Position numbers and translations under genes: made by a program | The notes under the pieces: generated by a model | Databases searched by the model: none | Seen by the model: the letters and a program-made list of their open reading frames with translations, nothing else | Told to the model about the DNA's origin: nothing | Part shown: positions 8,791 to 15,334 of the stretch, in pieces | How the letters are laid out: every line of letters starts with the position of its first letter | How positions within the stretch are numbered: position 1 is the stretch's first letter | DNA from: DASXTK01 sp036505485 | GTDB lineage: Bacteria > Actinomycetota > Acidimicrobiia > Acidimicrobiales > VFJN01 | Assembly: GCA_036505485.1 (NCBI GenBank) | Contig: DASXTK010000138.1 | Location: forward strand, 1 to 22,112 | Length of the DNA: 22,112 bases | Reading direction: 5' to 3'

Positions 8791-10373
8791 ACGGCGGGTC
8801 CCAAGAGTCCCGGAGATCGATCGGCAACGACGATCCGACCCTTCCGGAGATTCGCAAGGACCCCACCGCGCAAGTCCTCATCGCCGACCGGCTGGACGCA
8901 CCTGAGCGGGTCGACGGCAGCGGCGAGGACACGCCTACCCCCTTCGCCGTCAAGATGGACGTCTGGCGGCGCCACTACCTCCCCCTGCCCGACGAGGTCG
9001 TCCACGAGTACCTGGGTGAGGACGAGTACGTCGTCCACACCGACCACCCCTCGTTCCGGGCCTTCCTGATCAAGAACGGGTTCCAGGTGCTGGGGCTGGG
9101 CGCGGTGGCGCTGATGTTCCTGATCTTCGCCCGGGGTGGGTTCGACTGGTGGACGATCCTGATCTTCCTGATCCTCCAGCTCATCCTGGCCTTCCTGGCC
9201 CTGAAGCGGCTCAGCGACCGGTACACCAGCTACGTCATCACCAACCTGCGGCTGATCCGGCTGTCGGGCATCTTCGGCCGCAAGCTGGCGTCGATCCCGT
9301 GGACCCGCATGACCGGCCTGGGCTACCGCCAGAAGCCCATGGGTCGGCTGCTGGGCTACGCCACCATCTTCATCGAGTCCGCGAACGAGGAATCGGGCCT
9401 GCGCGAGTTCTCCGACATCAACGACCCGGCGGCCTTCCACCAGAAGATCCTGGACATGATCTCCTCCAAGAGCGGCCAGAGCACCAAGGAGCCGCCGCCG
9501 GCCACCAAGGGCGTGCGCAAGAGCTTCATGGCCCGGCGTCGTGAGCGTCGAGCCCTCAGCGTGGAGCGGGCCATGCGGGCCTACCGCCCCAACGCCAAGC
9601 CCACCCCGTCCAAGGAGCCCGGGGCCTCGGTGGGGCCGGCGGAGAGCGCACCCAAGCGGGACACCGGAGGGGTGTACGAGGCGTTCAGCACCTCCGACTC
9701 CGACCATGAGGGGCTGGCCCCGCCGGTCGAACCTCCGACTCCGCCGTCGTCGCCGTCGGGACGGGCCGCTCCGATCGAGCCGGGGGAACAACCGCAGTCC
9801 GGCACCCGTCGTCCACCGGTCGAGCCCGAGGCCGCGCCGTCCGTCGATGCTGGGCCGACCTCAGCCGCTGTTCCCGAGGCCCCGGAGACCGTGGACGACG
9901 ACGAGAGCGACTCGCGGCCCAACTGGTGGCCCGGGCGCAGCGGATCCAAGCCGACCCGTCCCAAGCAGCCCTCCCGACCCTCCCGCCTCTCGGGCCGGGT
10001 GCCCAAGGCGGAGCGGCCCGTACCGCCGTTCCGGCCAGGTCGGCCCACGAGGACGCCGCCCCCCGCTCCGCCCACACCGCCGTCGGCCGAGGAGCGACCG
10101 TTGGAGCGCCCGGCCAACACTCCTCCCCCGCCCCGGTGGGCACCGATGGGCCGGCCGCGGCCTACGCCTCGTCCGGACGCGGGCGAATCGGCCAGGGATG
10201 CCCTGGCCGCCCTGCGCCGTGGTCAGCGGCCGATCGCCCGCCCGGTGCGGCGACCCCGCCTGCCGTCGTTCGGCCGGCGGCCCCGTCCGACGTTCCCGGA
10301 GTCCCGCCAGCTGCCGGCGGCCGACGAGGACCGCAACGACACCCCACCCCCGGACAACGAGCCCCAGGACTAG
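8787..10373 (+). CDS. Bacterial PH-domain membrane protein with Pro-rich tail
   Basis: About 528 aa. Two adjacent transmembrane helices (about 93-115 and 120-142) are followed by a bPH_2-type domain (YdbS/DUF304 family, about 143-225) with the family pattern DRYTSYVITNLRLIRLSG, then IPWTRMTGL, GYATIFIESA and a closing INDPAAFHQKILDMI helix. The remaining ~300 residues are low-complexity Pro/Arg/Ser-rich sequence, probably cytoplasmic and disordered. The start is uncertain: TTG 8787 overlaps the stop of the 59-aa gene and fits translational coupling, while ATG 8955 gives a protein lacking the first 56 residues without a ribosome site. PH domains of this family are membrane-associated; the molecular role is unknown. 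It ends 9 bp from a convergent RDD gene. Confidence 0.85.
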   Translation: MNGGSQESRRSIGNDDPTLPEIRKDPTAQVLIADRLDAPERVDGSGEDTPTPFAVKMDVWRRHYLPLPDEVVHEYLGEDEYVVHTDHPSFRAFLIKNGFQVLGLGAVALMFLIFARGGFDWWTILIFLILQLILAFLALKRLSDRYTSYVITNLRLIRLSGIFGRKLASIPWTRMTGLGYRQKPMGRLLGYATIFIESANEESGLREFSDINDPAAFHQKILDMISSKSGQSTKEPPPATKGVRKSFMARRRERRALSVERAMRAYRPNAKPTPSKEPGASVGPAESAPKRDTGGVYEAFSTSDSDHEGLAPPVEPPTPPSSPSGRAAPIEPGEQPQSGTRRPPVEPEAAPSVDAGPTSAAVPEAPETVDDDESDSRPNWWPGRSGSKPTRPKQPSRPSRLSGRVPKAERPVPPFRPGRPTRTPPPAPPTPPSAEERPLERPANTPPPPRWAPMGRPRPTPRPDAGESARDALAALRRGQRPIARPVRRPRLPSFGRRPRPTFPESRQLPAADEDRNDTPPPDNEPQD

Positions 10374-10382
10374 CGCTAGCGC

Positions 10383-10886
10383 TCAGTTCAGGAGGAGCCC
10401 GTCGGGGTCGTCGACGACGACGGTGTTGACCATCTTGTCCCAGATGCCCTGGCGGTCCGCGCCCAGGATCATGAACGCCGAGACGATCTGGATCAGGTAG
10501 CAGATGCTGACGAGGAGTCCCTTGATGAGGAAGTCGCGGATGAACATCGTCCCCCAGGTGGCAGCTCGCCTTGTGTCTGTCCGGACCACCCGCATGCCCA
10601 GCAGCGACTTGGCCGGAGACTGGCCCTTCGACCAGATGACCAGCGACCAGATGATCCAGCCGATGCCGAACGTGACCAGGAACAGCAGGCCGTCCAGCAG
10701 CCACCCGCCGAAGCGCTTGCCCGCCGACGAGAGCGGGGGCCCGCCGGTGGGAACACCTACCGGTGGCATGCCCGGCGGGAGCGGGGCATCGATCGGCGGA
10801 ACCGGAGGCGGCACTGGTTCCTGAGGAAGGGTGGCCTCATCGGGCGGCGGGGGCGGTGCGGGCGGCGGCGGAAGATCGCTGCTCAT
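10383..10886 (-). CDS. RDD-family membrane protein with Pro-rich N-terminus
   Basis: A 167-aa protein. Residues 6-50 are Pro-rich and probably disordered. The RDD domain (about 55-160) shows KRFGGWLLDGLLFLVTFGIG (R58 and D65), then GQSPAKSLLGMRVVRTD, a second hydrophobic region (118-142) and DRQGIWDKMVNTVVVDD, all typical family positions. Function is not established for most members; some are linked to ion exchange. ATG 10886 has no Shine-Dalgarno but a TAGCTT hexamer 9 nt upstream, suggesting a leaderless message. It converges with the PH-domain gene. Both carry Pro-rich cytoplasmic tails, which may or may not be meaningful. Confidence 0.88.
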   Translation of the reverse strand: MSSDLPPPPAPPPPPDEATLPQEPVPPPVPPIDAPLPPGMPPVGVPTGGPPLSSAGKRFGGWLLDGLLFLVTFGIGWIIWSLVIWSKGQSPAKSLLGMRVVRTDTRRAATWGTMFIRDFLIKGLLVSICYLIQIVSAFMILGADRQGIWDKMVNTVVVDDPDGLLLN

Positions 10887-10895
10887 AGCCGACGG

Positions 10896-10901
10896 AAGCT
10901 A
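10896..10901 (-). promoter_or_regulatory. -10 box for the RDD gene
   Basis: TAGCTT on the minus strand, 9 nt before ATG 10886, which itself lacks a ribosome site. Confidence 0.4.
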
Positions 10902-10933
10902 GTCCACCGACCCGCGCCGCCACCCGTCACCTG

Positions 10934-12001
10934 TTACCTGTCGCCGGCACACGGATGGAGCCCGACGGAGTCGGCTCGCGGCGCCTGGACCGGCGGTCCG
11001 GCCCCCTCGGTCGGGGCGATCGTCGTGTCCGGAGCACCGAACTGCTGCAGGACCGGGGCCGCCTCCGGGGTCAGCACCAGCATCATGGCGCCATTCGCCG
11101 GATCGTTGAGCTCGGCGACCGGCAGCGTGGTGGGCAGGAGCCCCGCAGGACCGGCCGCCGCCACCATTCGGCCGATCTCGGTGAGACGTCCCAAGCTGAG
11201 GTCGTCGTCCAGGAGGGCGTGATCGGCGAGGACCCGGCTCAGCCGGTCCACGGTCAGCAAGTCGTTGCCTCCGTCGGCTACGGCGGCCAACCCGGCGGTC
11301 AGCACGGCATGGCCCCGGGCGATGCGGCTGAAGTCGTTCCCGTCGTCGCCCTCGACATGCCGGGCCCGGACCAGGGCCAGGGCGGTCTCGCCGTCCAGCG
11401 TGGTGCACGGGCTGGGTTGGAGGTCGAGTCCGCTGTGGTCGTCTCGCAGCGGGACATCGACGGCGATGTCCAGCCCGCCGACGGCATCGACCATGTCGAT
11501 GAACCCGGCGAGATCGATCTCGACGAAGTGGTCGATGGGCACGCCGAGCGTCTTGTGGATCGTGTCCACCAGCGCCTGCGGATCGTCGGCGAAACCGTTG
11601 ATGCGCTGGCCGCTCGCTGGGTCGCGTAGGTCGCGGGGAATGCCGAGCACCCCGACCGTCCCGTCGGTGTTGATCCGCACCAGGGCCATGGTGTCGGCCC
11701 GGGATCCCTGGAGGTCGCTGTCGTCGAAACCCTCGGGCCGGTGGTCCACACCGACCAGCAGGATGTTCACTGAGCCGTCCTCGCCGGTCGGGGTGGCGAT
11801 GTCGACCCGATCGATGGCGTTGTCCCGTCGCTCGACATAGAGGGCCCCGGCCACACCCACCGGGATCACGGTCAGGGTCAGACCGGCGGTGACCGCGGCG
11901 ACGCGACGACGCAGCCGCAACCGGCGCCCGGTCTTGACCGCGGCGCTGCGCAGCTCGGCGTCGGGCCAGAACGGCGCAGGGTCGTCGAGATGCTCAAACA
12001 T
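10934..12001 (-). CDS. LCP (LytR-CpsA-Psr) protein with anti-sigma-like N-terminus
   Basis: A 355-aa protein: a cytoplasmic segment of ~33 residues ending RRLRLRRR, one transmembrane helix (about 34-56), then an extracytoplasmic LCP domain (about 76-300). Family motifs seen are NILLVGVDHR (79-88), GSRADTMALVRI (99-110), IPRDLRD (121-127), RINGF, and the late ALVRARHVEGDDGNDFSRI with R212, R214 and D223. LCP enzymes transfer polymers such as teichoic acid or arabinogalactan to peptidoglycan from lipid carriers. ATG 12001 lies inside the end of the sigma gene (8-nt overlap), so the pair is co-translated. That arrangement and the short Arg-rich N-terminus before the helix are what one expects of a membrane sigma regulator, so it may combine both roles (inference). 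Confidence 0.9.
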   Translation of the reverse strand: MFEHLDDPAPFWPDAELRSAAVKTGRRLRLRRRVAAVTAGLTLTVIPVGVAGALYVERRDNAIDRVDIATPTGEDGSVNILLVGVDHRPEGFDDSDLQGSRADTMALVRINTDGTVGVLGIPRDLRDPASGQRINGFADDPQALVDTIHKTLGVPIDHFVEIDLAGFIDMVDAVGGLDIAVDVPLRDDHSGLDLQPSPCTTLDGETALALVRARHVEGDDGNDFSRIARGHAVLTAGLAAVADGGNDLLTVDRLSRVLADHALLDDDLSLGRLTEIGRMVAAAGPAGLLPTTLPVAELNDPANGAMMLVLTPEAAPVLQQFGAPDTTIAPTEGAGPPVQAPRADSVGLHPCAGDR

Positions 12002-12515
12002 CGTGGGCCTCCGGGGCGGCGAGGGCGGGGGCGAGATCTGCCCGCAGACGAACCATGGCCCGGTGGGCGTGTTGCTTGACCGAGCCGACGGTGGTTCCCA
12101 GCACGCTGGCCACCTCCCGTTCGGGCAGGTCGGCCAGATAACGCAGGACGACCACCTCCCGCTGGCGCCGGGGCAGGGCCTTGAGACTCTGCACCAGGCC
12201 ATACCGCTCGAGGGTCAGGTTGCTCGGGTCACCGCTGCTGCGCCCCGAGGTTCCCCAATCGTGGTCGTCGAAGGGAATCGTCGGGCGCCGCTTCCGCCAG
12301 CGGCCGATCGCCAGGTTGGTGGCGACCCGGGCGACCCAGGCCTCGTCGTAACCGGAGATCTTGCGCCAGCGGGCGTACGCCCGGGCCAACGCTTCCTGCG
12401 CCACTTCCCGGGCGTCCTCCCGGTCGCCCAGCAGGCGATACCCCACCCGGTAGGCAATGGCGCTCAGGTCGTCGAACCGATCGTCGAACGAGCGATGGTC
12501 AGGTGGTGTGGTCAT
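11994..12515 (-). CDS. ECF RNA polymerase sigma factor (SigE-like group)
   Basis: A 173-aa sigma factor with region 2 (about 14-75: DDLSAIAYRVGYRLLGDRED, then EVAQEALARAYARW and WVARVATNLAIGRWRKRR), a short linker and region 4 (about 105-158: SLKALPRRQREVVVLRYLAD, with helix-turn-helix EREVASVLGTTVGSVKQHAH). It directs RNA polymerase to a specific regulon in response to a signal. It overlaps the LCP gene by 8 nt. ATG 12515 has only a weak upstream purine stretch; no clear -10 or -35 is visible. The gene is intact, unlike the sigma gene at 1004-1562. Confidence 0.94.
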   Translation of the reverse strand: MTTPPDHRSFDDRFDDLSAIAYRVGYRLLGDREDAREVAQEALARAYARWRKISGYDEAWVARVATNLAIGRWRKRRPTIPFDDHDWGTSGRSSGDPSNLTLERYGLVQSLKALPRRQREVVVLRYLADLPEREVASVLGTTVGSVKQHAHRAMVRLRADLAPALAAPEAHDV

Positions 12516-12544
12516 CCGCCGTGGTTCAACGCGGCCGGTCCCCA

Positions 12545-12563
12545 GGAGGTTGACAAGACCTCC
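12545..12563. repeat. Inverted repeat upstream of the ECF sigma gene
   Basis: GGAGGT-TGACAAG-ACCTCC, 30-50 bp before the sigma start and just after the small basic gene's stop. It could be an operator or a weak terminator; no T-tract. Confidence 0.35.
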
Positions 12564-12574
12564 ACCTTGGTAGG

Positions 12575-12727
12575 TCAGAGGCGACGGCGCCAGCGGCCTC
12601 GGGCCTCTTGCCAGCGGCGGCGGACGCCTGGGCGGACCTGGCGGGCCAGGCGTGACCCGTTGACCGAGACCAGCAGATCCTGTTGCCGCTCGTCAGCCAG
12701 TGTGTCGGTGACGTGTGGATTCATCAT
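12575..12727 (-). CDS. 50-aa basic protein, unknown function
   Basis: Starts MMNPHVTDTLADERQQDLL and ends in an Arg-rich helix (RRRWQEARGRWRRRL). The first half is acidic and probably helical, the second strongly basic. Short proteins of this layout are, from memory, frequent in actinomycetes, but I cannot assign a function. There is no Shine-Dalgarno; TACCAT lies 6 nt before ATG 12727, consistent with a leaderless start. It is divergent from the WYL regulator, sharing a 62-bp gap with an inverted repeat, so it may be that regulator's target. Confidence 0.6.
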   Translation of the reverse strand: MMNPHVTDTLADERQQDLLVSVNGSRLARQVRPGVRRRWQEARGRWRRRL

Positions 12728-12733
12728 GGGATC

Positions 12734-12739
12734 ATGGTA
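12734..12739 (-). promoter_or_regulatory. -10 box for the 50-aa basic protein
   Basis: TACCAT on the minus strand, 6 nt before ATG 12727. It sits a few bases from the inverted repeat at 12744-12772. Confidence 0.45.
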
Positions 12740-12743
12740 GAAA

Positions 12744-12772
12744 GAGATGCGGACAGCTTCGGTCCGCATCTC
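12744..12772. promoter_or_regulatory. Probable operator of the WYL regulator
   Basis: Perfect 11-bp inverted repeat: GAGATGCGGAC, 7-nt spacer AGCTTCG, GTCCGCATCTC. It lies between the divergent -10 boxes, where it would cover the -35 regions of both genes. The half-site size and centre-to-centre distance of 18 bp fit a dimeric helix-turn-helix protein. Confidence 0.65.
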
Positions 12773-12776
12773 CAGA

Positions 12777-12782
12777 AATAAT
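12777..12782 (+). promoter_or_regulatory. -10-like box for the WYL regulator
   Basis: AATAAT, 7 nt before ATG 12790. The same hexamer occurs 8 nt before the start of the gene at 7655. It favours ATG 12790 over ATG 12781, because 12781 lies within the box. Confidence 0.4.
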
Positions 12783-12789
12783 GACAGCG

Positions 12790-13740
12790 ATGGAATCTTC
12801 CTCCGGCCGGCTCCTGGCGCTCTTGTCTCTGCTGCAGGCGCGGCCGTACTGGAGCGCGGTCGAGCTGGCCGAACGGCTCGAGGTGACCACCCGGACCGTG
12901 CGCCGGGACGTCACCCGGCTGCGGGAGCTGGGCTATCCGGTGGAGGCCGATCCCGGGCCCCACGGCGGCTACCAGCTCGGCGCCGGCGGAGCGCTGCCGC
13001 CGCTGCTGCTCAGCGACGACGAAGCCGTGGTGGTCGCGGTCGGTCTGCGGGCCGCCACCTTCGGCGCGGTCGACGGCTTCGAGGACACCGCCGTCGCCGC
13101 GCTGGCCAAGCTGGAGCAGATCCTGCCGGCCCGGTTGCGGGACCGGATCGGCGCCCTGCACGCATCGACGGTCCTGTTGCGATCCGACCGGGGCGGCGCC
13201 GCGGTGAGCCCCGAGGCCCTGCTGCTGCTGGCGCAGGGCTGCCGCCGGTTGGAGCGCGCTCGGTTCGAGTACACCGATGGCGACGGCAACGCCAGCAGCC
13301 GTCACGTGGAGCCGTACCGCCTCGTGAACACCAAGCGGCGCTGGTACCTGGTGGCCCGGGACCTCGACCGCAACGCCTGGCGGACCTTCCGGGTCGACCG
13401 TCTGCACGACGCGGCACTCACCGGACACCGCTTCGTCCGCGACAGCGAGCCGGACGCCGCCGCCATGGTGGCCGACGGCCTGGCTTTCGGCGGCTACTCG
13501 GTGCAGGCTGAGGTGCTCCTGCGGGTCGACCTGTCACGGGCGGCGGAGGAGATCCCGCCGACCGTGGGCGCTCTCGAGGAGGTCGAGGACGGGACCATGC
13601 TGCGCCTCGGCGCCAACAGCCTGGACTGGATCGCCCGCTACCTGGCCGGCCTGGACCTGCCGTACGAGATCGTGCAGCCGCCCGAGCTTCGCACCACCCT
13701 GCGGGCTCTCGGGCGCCGCCTGGTCAGGGACCATCGCTAG
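12790..13740 (+). CDS. WYL-domain transcriptional regulator
   Basis: About 316 aa. The N-terminal winged helix-turn-helix (about 5-62) reads LLALLSLLQARPYWSAVELA, then LEVTTRTVRRDVTRLRELG and PHGGYQL, typical of the DeoR/HTH_11-WYL group. The WYL domain (about 140-215) contains the literal RWYLVARD motif (184-191) plus RTFRVDRL. A C-terminal WCX-type extension (about 240-316) ends RLVRDHR. WYL domains bind ligands, in some cases nucleic acid or nucleotides, and tune the DNA-binding part. No Shine-Dalgarno precedes ATG 12790 or 12781; spacing from AATAAT favours a leaderless start at 12790. Autoregulation through the adjacent inverted repeat is likely. Confidence 0.93.
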   Translation: MESSSGRLLALLSLLQARPYWSAVELAERLEVTTRTVRRDVTRLRELGYPVEADPGPHGGYQLGAGGALPPLLLSDDEAVVVAVGLRAATFGAVDGFEDTAVAALAKLEQILPARLRDRIGALHASTVLLRSDRGGAAVSPEALLLLAQGCRRLERARFEYTDGDGNASSRHVEPYRLVNTKRRWYLVARDLDRNAWRTFRVDRLHDAALTGHRFVRDSEPDAAAMVADGLAFGGYSVQAEVLLRVDLSRAAEEIPPTVGALEEVEDGTMLRLGANSLDWIARYLAGLDLPYEIVQPPELRTTLRALGRRLVRDHR

Positions 13741-13834
13741 CGCGGGCGAGGGCGAGATGGCGAGCGCCCGGGTCGCGGTCCACGCCGCCACCGGCAGCCC
13801 AACGATCCTCCCGATTCCGCTCCCCACCAAGTAA

Positions 13835-13886
13835 CGAGGCGCCCAAGCCAGCCCCGAGAGGGCTGGCTTCTTCCATTGTGTTTGCG
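13835..13886 (+). terminator. Terminator-like hairpin unit A, after the WYL gene
   Basis: Stem AAGCCAGCCC (13845-13854) / GGGCTGGCTT (13860-13869), loop CGAGA, followed by CTTCCATTGTGTTT. It lies about 105 nt after the WYL stop codon. The whole 52 nt is about 77% identical (40/52 by hand count) to the inverted unit B at 14036-14087. Confidence 0.7.
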
Positions 13887-13928
13887 TGCGGGCCCGGGCC
13901 CTCAAGGGCGGATGGCGAGACCACGCCG

Positions 13929-13976
13929 TTCTGTGACCTGTATGTCGCGCCGGGCCGCGACATACAGGTCACAGAA
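13929..13976. repeat. 48-nt palindromic repeat, copy 2
   Basis: A 21-nt arm (TTCTGTGACCTGTATG then TCGCG) and its exact reverse complement around CCGGGC. Compared with copy 1 at 4232-4279, the arm differs by C to T at position 17, with the matching G to A at position 32, so pairing is preserved. It lies in the non-coding gap between two convergent genes, flanked by hairpin units A and B. Confidence 0.9.
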
Positions 13977-14035
13977 CGAAGACAGACCCGCCACGAGGTC
14001 GGCGAGGGCAGTCCAGGGTCGGTTTGGGCCTTGCC

Positions 14036-14087
14036 CGAGAACACACTGGAAACAGCCAGCCCCTCTGGGGCTGGCTTGGCAGCATCG
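14036..14087 (-). terminator. Terminator-like hairpin unit B, after the UbiA gene
   Basis: Stem AGCCAGCCCC (14054-14063) / GGGGCTGGCT (14067-14076), 3-nt loop. On the minus strand it is followed by GTTTCCAGTGTGTTCTC, close to the tail of unit A. It begins about 25 nt after the UbiA stop codon. Confidence 0.7.
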
Positions 14088-14110
14088 GTTTCAGGAACGC
14101 CCGTGTCGAC

Positions 14111-15124
14111 TCAGGTTGGGCGTAGAGCCCATTGGGGGGACCGTTCGGCCAGGGTCATGAGGTACTCGAGGACGAAGGCCAGGGCCAGGAGGGCGACGAT
14201 GGCGGCCTGGGCTCCGGGGGACCAGCCCTCGCCTCGCATGGTCAGGTGGGCCAGCACGGTGATGCAGATGCCCCGGCCGGCCTGGGCGATCGCCCCGATG
14301 ACTACCTGATCGGCGACCACATCCGGTTCGGCGCCCAGTGTCGACAACCGGACCAGACCGTGCAACGCACAGCCCAGGAACACCGCGCCGACCACAACGA
14401 CCAGCGGGCTGAAGGGTACGACGGCGATCACAGCAACCGTGCCGACGACCCAGCACACCGCGCTGACCCGGCAGGTCGTGGCCCGGCCGTGACGCAAGAG
14501 GAAGGTCCACTTCCCGAACAGGGCATCGCCGGCCGCGTCCCGGAAGTCCTTCAACAGGATGCGCCCGATGAACCCCACGTAGAGCCCGGGCAGCAGGACG
14601 AGGTCCCGCCTACCCAGGTCCGGTCGCACCACGAATGCACCCACCAGATACGGCACCACCACGAACGCCACCGGCAGGACCAGCGACGCGATCACGCCCC
14701 GGTGGCTGAGCCGCAGCGGCGGCAAGGAATACGCGGCATTGAGCGCGAGGCCGCCGGCGACAACCGCTGCCACCCGCCAGCCCTGAGTGGCCGCGACCGC
14801 CAGGGCGATCGATCCGGTCACCAGCGCCAGGGCCAGCATCTGGCGCCGGCTCGCCTGCCCGGACACCAGCGGCCGGCCCCGGGCGTTGGCCAGGTTGACC
14901 CGGTCGATCTGCTCGTCGGCCAGATCGTTGAGCGCTGCGGCATTGATCAGCCAGGCACCGATGATCACCAGCACCGTCGTGAGCAGCGGATGGACCTCGG
15001 CCCGGGGTGAGCTCTGGGCGATGCCCAACGCCGCGAACAACATGATCACGACCAGCACCGGCGGCCGCACCAGCATCACCAGCACCCGGACCAGTCCGGC
15101 CACCCGCCGCCTCATCCCAATCAT
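14111..15124 (-). CDS. UbiA-family prenyltransferase
   Basis: A 337-aa integral membrane enzyme, probably with 8-9 helices, that attaches a polyprenyl chain from its diphosphate to an aromatic or other acceptor. Both Asp-rich Mg-binding motifs are present: NDLADEQID (N66, D67, D70, D74) and KDFRDAAGD (D193, D196, D200). ARGRPLVSGQ after the first motif and FGKWTFLLRHG after the second are also family-typical. ATG 15124 has GGGGAG six bases upstream and overlaps the stop of the 45-aa peptide as ATGA. With a SAM methyltransferase upstream it could belong to a lipoquinone or other prenylated-lipid pathway, but neither acceptor nor product can be read from sequence. Confidence 0.92.
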   Translation of the reverse strand: MIGMRRRVAGLVRVLVMLVRPPVLVVIMLFAALGIAQSSPRAEVHPLLTTVLVIIGAWLINAAALNDLADEQIDRVNLANARGRPLVSGQASRRQMLALALVTGSIALAVAATQGWRVAAVVAGGLALNAAYSLPPLRLSHRGVIASLVLPVAFVVVPYLVGAFVVRPDLGRRDLVLLPGLYVGFIGRILLKDFRDAAGDALFGKWTFLLRHGRATTCRVSAVCWVVGTVAVIAVVPFSPLVVVVGAVFLGCALHGLVRLSTLGAEPDVVADQVVIGAIAQAGRGICITVLAHLTMRGEGWSPGAQAAIVALLALAFVLEYLMTLAERSPQWALRPT

Positions 15125-15258
15125 TTGTTGCTCCCCCAGCTCGACAGCGCGACCGACAGGAAGACGAAGACCCCCACAACCGTCAGGCCCATCGCCACCA
15201 GGATCACGCCGGCGACCAACACGAACTTGTCGACGCCGTCCTTGTGTCTGTTCCCCAC
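15121..15258 (-). CDS. 45-aa single-helix membrane peptide
   Basis: GTG 15258 encodes MGNRHKDGVDKFVLVAGVIL, continuing as one long hydrophobic helix (about 12-38), with end SSWGSNK. Its TGA overlaps the UbiA start codon (ATGA). It has no clear ribosome site of its own. The coupling and the clean charged-head/helix pattern suggest a real small subunit, or at least a translational leader, for UbiA. The longer reading to 15405 overlaps the methyltransferase gene and is unlikely. The family is not recognised. Confidence 0.6.
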   Translation of the reverse strand: MGNRHKDGVDKFVLVAGVILVAMGLTVVGVFVFLSVALSSWGSNK

Positions 15259-15334
15259 GCCCGGCAGCTTCGAGCATCCGGGTCGGTCGGCCGAGGTGGC
15301 GAACCCCCAAATCGCCGTGGGGAACGTCCCGGGG

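Larger units (their letters stand above)
13741..14110. other. Non-coding gap between WYL and UbiA genes
   Basis: About 370 bp without a believable gene. It holds hairpin unit A, palindrome copy 2 and hairpin unit B, separated by 42 and 59 nt of unremarkable sequence. The flanking genes converge, so two terminators of opposite direction are expected here. The short open frames crossing the gap exist only because the repeats are palindromic. Confidence 0.7.

Noticed and set aside
8955..8957. ATG 8955 as start of the PH-domain gene
   Set aside because: No ribosome site; the TTG at 8787 overlaps the preceding stop and fits coupling, though 8955 cannot be excluded.
13724..14309. Short open frames across the WYL-UbiA gap
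   Set aside because: They arise from the palindromic and inverted repeats, which read open on both strands; no ribosome sites or domain-like sequence.
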